A stretch of 63,447 nucleotides of DNA, taken from positions 1 through 63,447 of the forward strand of contig JACRHH010000017.1 in assembly GCA_016212095.1 (NCBI GenBank). The letters run 5' to 3'. Source of the DNA: Nitrospirota bacterium. Its GTDB lineage: Bacteria; Nitrospirota; Thermodesulfovibrionia; SZUA-242. A program made the translations under genes and the position numbers. Position 1 is the first letter of the stretch. Each line of letters opens with the position of its first letter. The notes under the pieces are model-generated. The model was not told the DNA's origin and made no database searches. It saw only the letters and a list, made by a program, of their open reading frames with translations. This document shows positions 15,121 to 24,990 of this stretch, piece after piece.

Positions 15121-16143
15121 TCAATCCGGAGCTTCACCTGGCTCACCGGCGCTTAACGCCGGTATCACGCGCCTGTACTCCTCGTAAGGAATCGCTGTCT
15201 GCCACTTGCCGGTTGCCATGCCGAGAACGATGAATGCGTAGAAAACCGCCACAAGAACGACCGGAGCAACGTATGGGTTCACCTTCCTTCTGCCCTCATT
15301 TACGCGAACCGTCATCTCCAGCGCTCCGGCTGACGGACACCTGCTTACGCATGTGAGGCAGCCGTAGCATTCCGGCGAACTGATCACGCCAAGTTTCTCA
15401 ACTTCAAGCTGCGACGGACAATGTCTTGAACATGCACGGCAATGGACGCATTTATCGTCGTTTCGCCTGATCTTGAACGGACTCAGCATGCTTGCAAGCC
15501 CCAGAAGCGCGCCGTACGGGCAGAGATAGCGGCACCAGAAGTTCTTGTAAAATAGCGAAAGCGCGCCGAGGGCCGCAAGCGTCCAGGCTGTTACAGTAGA
15601 CATGTCGGTAAAAAACCGCATCATGAGCACATCAACCGTCTTGTAATAATCAGACAGAAAAAAAAGCACCATCATGTTTGGGCTCATCGCGATGCCGATA
15701 GCCATTACAAACAGAAACATCAGGAAATACTTGACGCCGCGCAGCGGCAAATCGATCCACGCGGGCATGACAAACCGCCTGCCGGTGATCTTTTCGCCGG
15801 CCATCCAGAGCAATTGCGAAATCGTGCCTACCGGGCATATCCAGCCGCAAAAGCCCTTTTTCATCACCAATGCCGAAGTAACGATACCGGCAAAAAGAAA
15901 AAAACCGGCAGGATGCACCGGCTCCACAATGCCGGTGAACAGGAAATATTTTGCAGCCATCAGGCCGCCGATCGGCAGGAACGCATCAACAGATGGCGGA
16001 CGCTCCACCTGCGGAAGCGAAGGGTTTTCAAAATGAGCCACAAAACCGTAAAAGCGCCATCCGATCCAGAGCGTGACAAGCATGAAAAATGCCTGAACCG
16101 CATAGCGCGTGAAACGAAGTGTCCTGTCATTGCCGCTTTTCAT
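15121..16143 (-). CDS. NapH/NosR-like membrane polyferredoxin
   Basis: The 340-residue integral membrane protein has about five hydrophobic segments. It carries paired CxxxCP motifs facing the membrane (CGWICPVG near 100, CRYLCPYG near 210) and two 4Fe-4S ferredoxin motifs (CVHCRACSRHCP and CYGCLTCVSRCP, 235-275). This is the NapH/MauN/NosR-C architecture that moves electrons between the quinone pool and periplasmic or cytoplasmic partners. No terminal reductase is encoded nearby, so the partner is unknown. The YHS/TonB operon near 40 kb encodes a second member. Confidence 0.85.
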   Translation of the reverse strand: MKSGNDRTLRFTRYAVQAFFMLVTLWIGWRFYGFVAHFENPSLPQVERPPSVDAFLPIGGLMAAKYFLFTGIVEPVHPAGFFLFAGIVTSALVMKKGFCGWICPVGTISQLLWMAGEKITGRRFVMPAWIDLPLRGVKYFLMFLFVMAIGIAMSPNMMVLFFLSDYYKTVDVLMMRFFTDMSTVTAWTLAALGALSLFYKNFWCRYLCPYGALLGLASMLSPFKIRRNDDKCVHCRACSRHCPSQLEVEKLGVISSPECYGCLTCVSRCPSAGALEMTVRVNEGRRKVNPYVAPVVLVAVFYAFIVLGMATGKWQTAIPYEEYRRVIPALSAGEPGEAPD

Positions 16144-16207
16144 GTGTCAAGCTTACCGCCTTGCCGAAATGCCCGCAATGATCTGAATCATATCGGATTA
16201 CGCCGGC

Positions 16208-16702
16208 TCAGGCCCTGCGTTTCCCCTCATCCATCATTCTAAGTGAGTCGAGTATGATTGCGCCGGTTGGCAGGCGTATGGGCCCGCCTCGAACCGCGCG
16301 CGGGATGTGGCTGCTGAAGCTGAACGTCCCGGATTCCGCCGCGACGGAATCGACAAGTATCTTCATCGCAAGCTCCGTGAGAACGCGTGTCAGCACATCG
16401 GCGGTAAGATAGCTCTTGCTGATCAGATATTGGGTGAAACAGACGCCGCTTCTTGCGCTTTCGGCCAGCGCGCCTGCAACTGTTCCTCCATCGAGATAAC
16501 CAAGGCCGGTTAGAAACTCGCCAAAACGATGGCCTTCCTCGCCCGATGAAACGAAGACGATCTTTCCGCTTTCGAAATATATCATGCGGTCAACGCCATT
16601 GATAGTGATCGTCAGCAAGCCGGTCTTCCGGTTCATTTCGAGCCACTGCAAAAGATCCGGAAGCGGCATGAACGACATCTCGCCTTGAATTAGAACTTTC
16701 AT
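16208..16702 (-). CDS. DUF4388 (PATAN-like) protein
   Basis: The 164-residue protein starts with the DUF4388 pattern: GEMSFMPLPDLLQWLEMNRKTG, LLTITINGVDRMIYFESGKIVFVSS. These domains occur in delta-proteobacterial signalling and gliding proteins and probably mediate protein interaction. The second half is helical. No output domain is fused. It lies downstream of the atp terminator and is probably transcribed on its own. Confidence 0.85.
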   Translation of the reverse strand: MKVLIQGEMSFMPLPDLLQWLEMNRKTGLLTITINGVDRMIYFESGKIVFVSSGEEGHRFGEFLTGLGYLDGGTVAGALAESARSGVCFTQYLISKSYLTADVLTRVLTELAMKILVDSVAAESGTFSFSSHIPRAVRGGPIRLPTGAIILDSLRMMDEGKRRA

Positions 16703-16726
16703 GAATCCTGTCGGCGCTTATTGCAA

Positions 16727-16754
16727 ATAAAAAAAGGCGGAACGAATTCCGCCT
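16727..16754 (-). terminator. Rho-independent terminator of the atp operon
   Basis: AGGCGGAA (16735-16742), loop CGAA and TTCCGCCT (16747-16754) form a perfect 8-bp stem. On the minus strand it is followed by a run of T residues (A-run 16727-16735 on the plus strand). It lies 30 bp beyond the atpC stop. Confidence 0.92.
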
Positions 16755-16783
16755 GATATTATCAATTGACTTGCAAGCCAGAC

Positions 16784-17194
16784 TTAATGAACTTTGCGAG
16801 CCACTTCCAGCCGGTGCAACGCCCGCTTTAGCGCAACCTCCGCGCGAGCAACATCAATGCTCCCGTCGTGAGTGCGGCTCAGGCGATCCTCTGCCCTTGA
16901 TTTGGCGGCCTGAGCCCTGTTCACGTCAATGTCACGCGAGTTTTCGGCGGATTCCACCAAAATGGTCACTTTATCGTTCAGCACCTCTGCGTAGCCGGAG
17001 CTGACGAATACATGCTCAAAGCCGGAGCTCTTTCTTAGCGTAAGTTCTCCGATGTCAAGTGTTGCAAGCAATGCAAGATGTCCCGGCAATACTCCAAACT
17101 CGCCTTCGCTTCCGGGAGCAACAACCTCGTCAACCTCGTCCGACAGCACGAGTTTGTCGGGGCTAACTATATCGAGCTTCAATCTCTCAGCCAC
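16784..17194 (-). CDS. atpC: ATP synthase F1 epsilon subunit
   Basis: The 136-residue protein matches epsilon subunits: LDIVSPDKLVLSDEVDEVVAPGSEGEFGVLPGHLALLATL at the N terminus, then FVSSGYAEVLNDKVTILVESAE and a C-terminal helical hairpin. It is part of the central stalk and can inhibit ATP hydrolysis. It is the last gene of the seven-gene operon, 36 bp after atpD, and is followed by the terminator. Confidence 0.97.
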   Translation of the reverse strand: MAERLKLDIVSPDKLVLSDEVDEVVAPGSEGEFGVLPGHLALLATLDIGELTLRKSSGFEHVFVSSGYAEVLNDKVTILVESAENSRDIDVNRAQAAKSRAEDRLSRTHDGSIDVARAEVALKRALHRLEVARKVH

Positions 17195-17230
17195 GTTTCC
17201 TCCTTGAAGGTCGTATAGCGGATGCTATAA

Positions 17231-18667
<1,437 letters not shown>

Positions 18668-18718
18668 TTAGTGATCAATTTCGTTCGCGCCGACAGCACG
18701 CCGACGGGTAATTTATCA

Positions 18719-19585
18719 TTACTGCTTAACTGCCTCGGCGCCGCCGATGATGTCCATCAGCTCTCCGGTAATCGCCGCCTGACGCGCCTTGTTATAAGCA
18801 AGGGTAAGCGCGCCGATCATGTCGGATGCCGCTTTTGTGGCATTCTCCATTGCGCTCATCCGTGCCGCTTCCTCGGCTGCCTGGTTTTCAAGAAGACCCT
18901 GCAAAACCTGAACATTCACATATCGCGGCAGCAGATTCCCAAGAATTCCCTCGACCGAAGGCTCAAAAAGAAAATCCGGCATGTCTGAAGCGTCGTGTCC
19001 TGCCGAAGTATCCAACGGGAGAATTTTTTTACTTACAACATTCTGCGTTGCGACAGACTTGAATTCATTGAAAATAATATACACTTCGTCAGTAACGCCT
19101 TCTTCGAAGTCAACAACCGCGTCGCGCGCAATTGTCGCGGCCACCGAGTAATCGACCTTGCCTGAAAGCCCTTCCCATTCGGCGCGGGGAACTGCGCCCT
19201 TGCGTTTGAGGTGTGCCTTGATCTTCTTGCCGACGGCAACGACATTGACGCTTTTGCCCTCGGAAGCGAGCTTGGCAACGAGCCTGTCCGCGGCCTTGAG
19301 CGCGTTCGTATTAAATGAACCGCAAAGTCCGCGATCCGCGGTGATAACAATCACGGTTGCCTTCGATACGTCGCGCACGGCAAGCAACGGATGCGCGTCA
19401 CGGCTGACGCTAGACGCCAGACCTGACAGCATCTCGGCTATCTTTCGAGAATAAGGACGCGCCTCCGTCATCCGTGACTGAGCGCGCCGCAACTTCGCCG
19501 CCGAGACCATTTTCATGGCCTTTGTTATCTGACGGGTGCTCTTGACCGACGCAATCCGGCGTTTTATGTCGCGAAGTGACGCCAT
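18719..19585 (-). CDS. atpG: ATP synthase F1 gamma subunit
   Basis: The 288-residue rotor subunit starts MASLRDIKRRIASVKSTRQI and has the conserved C-terminal coiled-coil segment ARMSAMENATKAASDMI. Between them are TADRGLCGSFN and the middle Rossmann-like domain. It couples proton-driven rotation to catalysis. It starts 3 bp after atpA. Confidence 0.98.
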   Translation of the reverse strand: MASLRDIKRRIASVKSTRQITKAMKMVSAAKLRRAQSRMTEARPYSRKIAEMLSGLASSVSRDAHPLLAVRDVSKATVIVITADRGLCGSFNTNALKAADRLVAKLASEGKSVNVVAVGKKIKAHLKRKGAVPRAEWEGLSGKVDYSVAATIARDAVVDFEEGVTDEVYIIFNEFKSVATQNVVSKKILPLDTSAGHDASDMPDFLFEPSVEGILGNLLPRYVNVQVLQGLLENQAAEEAARMSAMENATKAASDMIGALTLAYNKARQAAITGELMDIIGGAEAVKQ

Positions 19586-19588
19586 CGC

Positions 19589-21097
19589 TTACGCCTGAAA
19601 GCCCTTCTTGAAGGCTTCAATCGCTGCGTTCAGCTTGGCCTTTAGGGCATCGTCAAGCGCCTTCTTCTCGCTTAACTCCTGACGCACATCAGCCTTCTTA
19701 TCCTTTATATAGGAAATCAGTTCCGACTCAAATCGGCTGACATCACTTACATTCACTGTGTCCATGAAGCCCTGACTGGCGGCATAGAGCGCAATAACCT
19801 GATCCTCAACGTCCATCGGCACGCACTCGCCCTGTTTCAGAAGCTCAACCAGACGTTTTCCACGCTCGATCTGCTTCATGGTTGAAGCGTCGAGATCTGA
19901 ACCGAACTGGGCGAATGCGGCGAGTTCACGGAATTGGGCAAGATCGAGCCGAAGCGTTCCGGCAACCTGCTTCATAGCCTTGATCTGCGCCGCGCCGCCG
20001 ACGCGGCTGACCGACAGGCCGACGTTCACTGCGGGGCGAACGCCAGAGAAGAACAGGTCGCCCTCAAGATATATCTGACCGTCAGTGATCGAGATAACGT
20101 TTGTGGGAATATATGCCGAAACGTCTCCGGCCTGAGTCTCGATTATCGGAAGCGCCGTAAGCGAACCGGCCCCAAGCGCGTCGGAAACCTTCGCGGCGCG
20201 CTCCAAAAGGCGCGAATGGAGATAGAAGACATCGCCGGGATAAGCCTCGCGACCCGGCGGCCTCCTGAGAAGAAGCGAAATCTGTCGATAGGCAACCGCC
20301 TGCTTCGAAAGATCGTCATACACTATGAGAGCGTGTTTCCCGTTGTCGCGATAGAACTCGCCCATCGTGCATCCGGTGTACGGAGCGATGTACTGCATCG
20401 GAGCCGGATCGCTGGCTGTTGCGCAGACAACGATGGTATGGCCCATCGCGCCGTTTTCCTCAAGCGTTCTGACAACGCGCGCAACATTTGCGCGTTTCTG
20501 GCCGATAGCCACATATATGCAGATAACGCCCTTGCCCTTCTGATTGATAATGGTATCGAGGGCGATAGCTGTCTTTCCTGTCTGCCGATCGCCAATGATA
20601 AGCTCGCGCTGTCCGCGTCCGACAGGCGTCATGGCGTCAACGGCCTTAACGCCAGTCTGCAGCGGCTCATGCACAGATTTACGTTCGATAATTCCGGGAG
20701 CAACGATATCGACCGGCCTGAAATCCTTTGTTAGAATAGGGCCCTTGCCATCGATTGGAATGCCAATGCCGTTTACGACGCGCCCAACAAGGGCATCGCC
20801 TATCGGCACCTCCATGATGCGGCGAGTGCGCTTTACGATGTCGCCTTCCTTGATGAGTGAGTCTTCGCCAAACAGCACGGCTCCGACCTGCTCTTCTTCG
20901 AGGTTAAGAACCATACCGAACACATTGTGCGGAAATTCAAGCAACTCGCCCGCCATTGCGTTTTCAAGCCCGTACAGCTTGGCAATTCCGTCACCAACCG
21001 AAAGAACCGAACCGACTTCGCTGACGTCAACACGACTTTCAAAATCGGAAATCTGTTTCTTAATCAGCTCGCTAATCTCGTCAACCTTGATATCCAT
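19589..21097 (-). CDS. atpA: ATP synthase F1 alpha subunit
   Basis: The 502-residue protein has the alpha-type P-loop GDRQTGKT (170-177) and [18 protein letters not shown]. The N-terminal helix ([13 protein letters not shown]) binds delta. It forms the hexameric head with beta and carries the non-catalytic nucleotide sites. It is closely spaced (5 bp) after atpH. Confidence 0.98.
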   Translation of the reverse strand: MDIKVDEISELIKKQISDFESRVDVSEVGSVLSVGDGIAKLYGLENAMAGELLEFPHNVFGMVLNLEEEQVGAVLFGEDSLIKEGDIVKRTRRIMEVPIGDALVGRVVNGIGIPIDGKGPILTKDFRPVDIVAPGIIERKSVHEPLQTGVKAVDAMTPVGRGQRELIIGDRQTGKTAIALDTIINQKGKGVICIYVAIGQKRANVARVVRTLEENGAMGHTIVVCATASDPAPMQYIAPYTGCTMGEFYRDNGKHALIVYDDLSKQAVAYRQISLLLRRPPGREAYPGDVFYLHSRLLERAAKVSDALGAGSLTALPIIETQAGDVSAYIPTNVISITDGQIYLEGDLFFSGVRPAVNVGLSVSRVGGAAQIKAMKQVAGTLRLDLAQFRELAAFAQFGSDLDASTMKQIERGKRLVELLKQGECVPMDVEDQVIALYAASQGFMDTVNVSDVSRFESELISYIKDKKADVRQELSEKKALDDALKAKLNAAIEAFKKGFQA

Positions 21098-21102
21098 TCA
21101 GA

Positions 21103-21645
21103 TCACCCCTTCATGAGCTCTTCTCTGAGATTTTCCAACTGCCCCTTAATGCTTCCGTCGTAAATGACGCTTCCCAATTTAACCTTGATTCCGCCAAGAA
21201 GTCCGGGATCGACAACGGTTTTAATATCCACAATTCGTCCTGCGATATCACGAAGCGCAGCCTCAAGCCGCTGCGCCGCTTCAACAGGCATCGCAACCGC
21301 AGTAAAAACGGTTGCGCTCGTCTTGTTCATTCGTTCGTTCAGTATCTGCCCGGAATAAACTACAACTTCGTGCAACAAATGAAAACGACGCTGCTCAAGC
21401 AGCATGGCAAGCATCCGCGCCGTTTCCGACGACAGCTTCACCTTGTCGAGCACAGCCTGAAGGATTGCCGATTTCTCCGAAGCCGAAAACAGAGGCCCGT
21501 GAAAAAAGTCCCGCAAACGCTTGTTGTCGGACACAAGCAAGGAAAACATCTTCAACTCGGCAACCGCTGCAACCGGTTCAGGCGCGCCGATAATCCTGTC
21601 GATGAAAGCCCGCGCATATCGTTTCGCTAAATGGCTCTGTTTCAA
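21103..21645 (-). CDS. atpH: ATP synthase F1 delta subunit (OSCP)
   Basis: The 180-residue protein starts LAKRYARAFID and ends DPGLLGGIKVKLGSVIYDGSIKGQLENLRE, both hallmark delta/OSCP segments. It links the peripheral b/b' stalk to the alpha3beta3 head. It overlaps atpF by 4 bp. Confidence 0.97.
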   Translation of the reverse strand: MKQSHLAKRYARAFIDRIIGAPEPVAAVAELKMFSLLVSDNKRLRDFFHGPLFSASEKSAILQAVLDKVKLSSETARMLAMLLEQRRFHLLHEVVVYSGQILNERMNKTSATVFTAVAMPVEAAQRLEAALRDIAGRIVDIKTVVDPGLLGGIKVKLGSVIYDGSIKGQLENLREELMKG

Positions 21646-22289
21646 TTTCTATTCTCCATCCTGCCGATATATTCGGTAAGCAGACGCTTCTGATCGTCGT
21701 CGGTTGTTTCCCGGCTGATCTTGTCCGCCGCAATCTCCATCGCAAGCGTCACGGCTTCGGCGCGAAGATCGTCCTTTGCGCGCTGAAGTTCAACGTCAAT
21801 CGAAAGCCTGGCACGTTCAACCATGTCACGGCTGATGCGTTCCCCCTGCTCAATCAGCGATTTCCTTTCGCGCTCGGCGGTTGCACGCGCATCACTCAAA
21901 ATCGATTCGATCTCGATATCCTTGTCTTTTTCGCGACGCCTGGCCTCTTCAAGACCCTTGAGCGCAAGCTCCTTCGCCTCAGCCGCGTCCTTCATGGTTT
22001 TTTCGATTGTTTCGCGGCGCTGACGAAGCGCTTCCTGAATGGGCTCTTTAGCAAACTTGACCAGAACAAAGGCGATAAGCGTGAAGTTAATGACAGTCCA
22101 CATGAATCCGGTCGAAAAGAACTCGACCATCTCTTCCTTGTGACCGCCTTCCGCCTGCTCTCCGGCAGCGTGGCCGCCTTCAACTGCAACAGCATTGCCA
22201 TGCCCTCCACCCTCCTGCGCCATTGACACCATCGGAGAAGATACGGCAAGAGCTATAAACAGCAGAAGTATTACAGAAAACCTTTTCAT
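21642..22289 (-). CDS. atpF: ATP synthase Fo subunit b
   Basis: The 215-residue protein has an N-terminal signal-like segment (RFSVILLLFIALAVSSPMVSMA), a His/Gly-rich linker, a membrane helix near 60-80 (MWTVINFTLIAFVLVKFA) and a long coiled coil. The extra N-terminal extension before the usual single helix is known from b subunits of Geobacter-type bacteria. It pairs with the shorter b' encoded upstream. Confidence 0.93.
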   Translation of the reverse strand: MKRFSVILLLFIALAVSSPMVSMAQEGGGHGNAVAVEGGHAAGEQAEGGHKEEMVEFFSTGFMWTVINFTLIAFVLVKFAKEPIQEALRQRRETIEKTMKDAAEAKELALKGLEEARRREKDKDIEIESILSDARATAERERKSLIEQGERISRDMVERARLSIDVELQRAKDDLRAEAVTLAMEIAADKISRETTDDDQKRLLTEYIGRMENRN

Positions 22290-22714
22290 GCCCTGCCTCC
22301 AACAAGCTTGCCCGCTATATCGCCAGCAATCTTCTCCGCATCGGATCGAAGCTTCACCCTTGCAACCTCGGTTGCGGCCTGAAGCTCACGAGCCGCGTTA
22401 CCGCTGATTGCGACAGCCTCATCCCGCGCGGCATCCATAAGTTTTTTCTGTTCAGCAAGCCCTTCTTCACGGGCGGCCATCACAATCGCCCTGGCGTTGG
22501 CGCGCGCGCCGGAAATATCGGAATGCACACCCGACAGAATGCCGTCTCTGTCAGAACTTGCCTTTTGGGCAGTGGCAAGCATAGACGTAATGCTTCCCTC
22601 GCGCTCCTCGCGTATCTTGAGGAACGGCTTGTAAAGAATAATGTTCATCAGCAGGAGGAAAATAAAAAAACCTCCCATTTGCACCAGAAACCAGACAGGT
22701 TCAATATCCAGCAC
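22286..22714 (-). CDS. atpX: ATP synthase Fo subunit b' (second b subunit)
   Basis: The 142-residue protein has one N-terminal membrane helix (VWFLVQMGGFFIFLLLMNIILY) and then a helical stalk rich in Ala, Arg and Glu. Two b-type genes in tandem indicate a heterodimeric peripheral stalk, as in Geobacter, cyanobacteria and Aquificales. It is the first operon gene here; Fo subunits a and c must be encoded elsewhere. It overlaps atpF by ATGA. Confidence 0.92.
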   Translation of the reverse strand: MLDIEPVWFLVQMGGFFIFLLLMNIILYKPFLKIREEREGSITSMLATAQKASSDRDGILSGVHSDISGARANARAIVMAAREEGLAEQKKLMDAARDEAVAISGNAARELQAATEVARVKLRSDAEKIAGDIAGKLVGGRA

Positions 22715-22848
22715 TTTAAAGGCCCCCTTTGCCGAAAAAACTCAGGGAGATTAGCACATGAAAAAATTGATTGTCAATGATATATGCCGTTAAAACCCTA
22801 TGAAAAATATTTATAATTTCATTTAAAAACCTGTTTGGACGGGAGGGC

Positions 22849-22883
22849 TTGCCTGGGACTAAGGCGTGCAATTATAATTGCAC
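22849..22883. promoter_or_regulatory. dapL promoter with palindrome over the -10
   Basis: TTGCCT (22849-22854), an 18-bp spacer and TATAAT (22873-22878) form a plus-strand promoter about 90 bp before dapL. The -10 is inside a perfect 18-bp palindrome GTGCAATTATAATTGCAC (22866-22883). Because of the symmetry, TATAAT is also present on the minus strand facing the atp operon. This suggests a repressor site affecting one or both operons. The rest of the 257-bp gap is AT-rich without other clear elements. Confidence 0.6.
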
Positions 22884-22971
22884 CGGTAAATATGTTTGTA
22901 TATCATCATGTTTGCGTAATTCGCTTCAGCGTTGGCGATAAGGAAATCTAATCGCATCATAAGGAGGCATT

Positions 22972-24147
22972 GTGGTTCGTCCCATTTCGGTTACACTCGC
23001 GGACAGGTTGATTAATCTCCCGCCGTATCTTTTCGAGGCTATCGACCGTATGAAACGGGAGGCTGTTGCCGCTGGCGTTGACCTGATCGACGTCAGCATC
23101 GGTGATCCCGACATCCCGACGCCCGCCCATATCGTTAAAAGCATGAAGACTGCTGTCGGAAATCCTGAGCATCATCGTTATCCTTCATCGGTCGGAATGT
23201 TGGGTTTCCGCCGCGCTGTTGCCGGTTGGTACAAAACCCGCTTCGGAGTTGATATAGCCCCCGAAAACGAGGTGGTCACTCTTATTGGTTCCAAGGAGGG
23301 AATCGGCCATCTGCCGCTTGCCTTCGTAAATCCCGGCGACGTTGTGCTCTACACATCTCCCGGCTATCCGGTTTATCCAATTGGGCCGATGTTTGCCGGC
23401 GGCGAGGGTTATCCGCTTCCGCTCAGGCCGGAAAACGATTTCCTGCCGGACTTGAAATCGATTCCGGCAGACGTCCTGAAAAGGGCAAAGCTCTTCTTTT
23501 TCAACTATCCGAACAATCCGACCGCCGCCTGCGCGACTAAGGCATTTTATGAGGAAGTAGTCGAGTTTGCATCACGCCATAACATCATCGCCTGTCACGA
23601 CGCCGCTTACAGCGAGATTTATTACGACGGTAAAAAGCCGATGAGTTTCCTTGAGGTTGACGGCGCGAAAGAGGTTGGCATCGAAATTCATTCATTGTCA
23701 AAGACTTACAACATGACCGGCTGGCGGCTTGGATTCGCCGTAGGCCACAAGGACGTTGTCGGCGGGCTTGCAAAGATCAAGTCGAACATCGACTCCGGCG
23801 CGTTTCAGGCGGTTCAGGAGGCCGGAATCACCGCTCTTGGAAGCGACGATTCAATCCTGTTGCCAATACGCAACATATATGAGGAGCGCAGAAACGCACT
23901 GGCAGATGGCCTGAAAAAGCTTGGGCTGGAGTTCCGGATGCCGGAGGCATCGTTCTATATATGGGCTAAAGTTCCCGCAGGGTTCACATCAACAAGCTTC
24001 GTCGAACTGCTTTTAAACAAGGCCGGAATCATGGCCACTCCCGGAAGCGGATTCGGCGAAGCCGGCGAGGGCTATGTGCGCTTCGCGCTCACGGTGACAG
24101 CCAACCGGATGCGCGAGGCGGCTGCCAGAATGGCGTCGGTGATTTAA
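22972..24147 (+). CDS. dapL: LL-diaminopimelate aminotransferase
   Basis: The 391-residue fold-type I PLP enzyme converts tetrahydrodipicolinate directly to LL-diaminopimelate in lysine and peptidoglycan synthesis. The start region ADRLINLPPYLFEAIDRMKREA, the NYPNNPTAA motif and the PLP lysine in SLSKTYNMTGWRLGF fit DapL rather than general aspartate aminotransferases. The start is GTG at 22972 with AAGGAGG four bases upstream. DapL is common in Desulfobacterota and absent from most other proteobacteria. Confidence 0.95.
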   Translation: MVRPISVTLADRLINLPPYLFEAIDRMKREAVAAGVDLIDVSIGDPDIPTPAHIVKSMKTAVGNPEHHRYPSSVGMLGFRRAVAGWYKTRFGVDIAPENEVVTLIGSKEGIGHLPLAFVNPGDVVLYTSPGYPVYPIGPMFAGGEGYPLPLRPENDFLPDLKSIPADVLKRAKLFFFNYPNNPTAACATKAFYEEVVEFASRHNIIACHDAAYSEIYYDGKKPMSFLEVDGAKEVGIEIHSLSKTYNMTGWRLGFAVGHKDVVGGLAKIKSNIDSGAFQAVQEAGITALGSDDSILLPIRNIYEERRNALADGLKKLGLEFRMPEASFYIWAKVPAGFTSTSFVELLLNKAGIMATPGSGFGEAGEGYVRFALTVTANRMREAAARMASVI

Positions 24148-24208
24148 AGAAACAGGTCGAAACAGCCGATAAAATGAGGGATAACAATATTCTTCGATTG
24201 AAAGGGCA

Positions 24209-24979
24209 ATGTTAGGTATTATGCGATATATCAAGCAGTTAACCATTGCAATTGCAGTTGTTTCGATGTTTTACGGATGCGGGGGCGGGGGCGGAGCAAC
24301 CGGCGGAGATACGGGCGGGACGACCACAACCTCTACCTCCACAACAACCAGTTCAACCATTGACACGACGGCAACTACTACATCGACAACCACGTCGACA
24401 AGCACAACCATAGCCATTAATCCGGCGCTTCATGCAAATGCCGGTTCAGACATCACTGGCCTGTCAACGGGATTCAGCGTGTCACTGGACGGCAGCAAGA
24501 GTTCGAAGGACGGCGGCGGCGTGTTTGCCTTTAAATGGTCTTTTGTAACAATTCCGCCGGCAAGCAGCCTTGGCGTAACATTGGCATCAACAAGCCATCC
24601 GTCGTTTGTCCCCGATGTCAAGGGCGCATACGAGGTGAAGCTTGTCCTGACGGACGACACCGGCGAAAGCACGCCGGATAATGTGTTGGTGACAGTGGAC
24701 AACACCCGTCCGGCTGCAAATGCCGGAAACGACATCGCAGACGCCTCACCTGCATCATTGATCACACTTGCAGGTTCGGGATCGGATGCCGACAGCAATT
24801 CACTGACCTACAAATGGTCTTATGTCGAGCAGAACTTCACGTTGTCGTTTGGGACTACAGTCGCGCAGCCAACTGTCAGACTGCCTAATGTCCGGCCTGA
24901 GCGTTACACATTCCGCCTGATCGTCAACGACGGCACGGTGGACAGCGCCCCTGACGATGTGATCATAGACGTTAATTGA
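24209..24979 (+). CDS. PKD-domain lipoprotein
   Basis: The product is about 256 residues (252 if it starts at the ATG at 24221). A hydrophobic N terminus ends in FYGC, a plausible lipobox. A Gly run and a roughly 50-residue Ser/Thr-rich linker follow, then two PKD-like beta domains (ANAGSDITGLSTGFSVSLDG and ANAGNDIADASPASLITLAG starts). It is likely a surface or periplasmic lipoprotein projecting its domains through the linker. The partner is unknown. It lies 11 bp before uvrC, which may be in the same transcript. Confidence 0.8.
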   Translation: MLGIMRYIKQLTIAIAVVSMFYGCGGGGGATGGDTGGTTTTSTSTTTSSTIDTTATTTSTTTSTSTTIAINPALHANAGSDITGLSTGFSVSLDGSKSSKDGGGVFAFKWSFVTIPPASSLGVTLASTSHPSFVPDVKGAYEVKLVLTDDTGESTPDNVLVTVDNTRPAANAGNDIADASPASLITLAGSGSDADSNSLTYKWSYVEQNFTLSFGTTVAQPTVRLPNVRPERYTFRLIVNDGTVDSAPDDVIIDVN

Positions 24980-24990
24980 CGACACATTGA

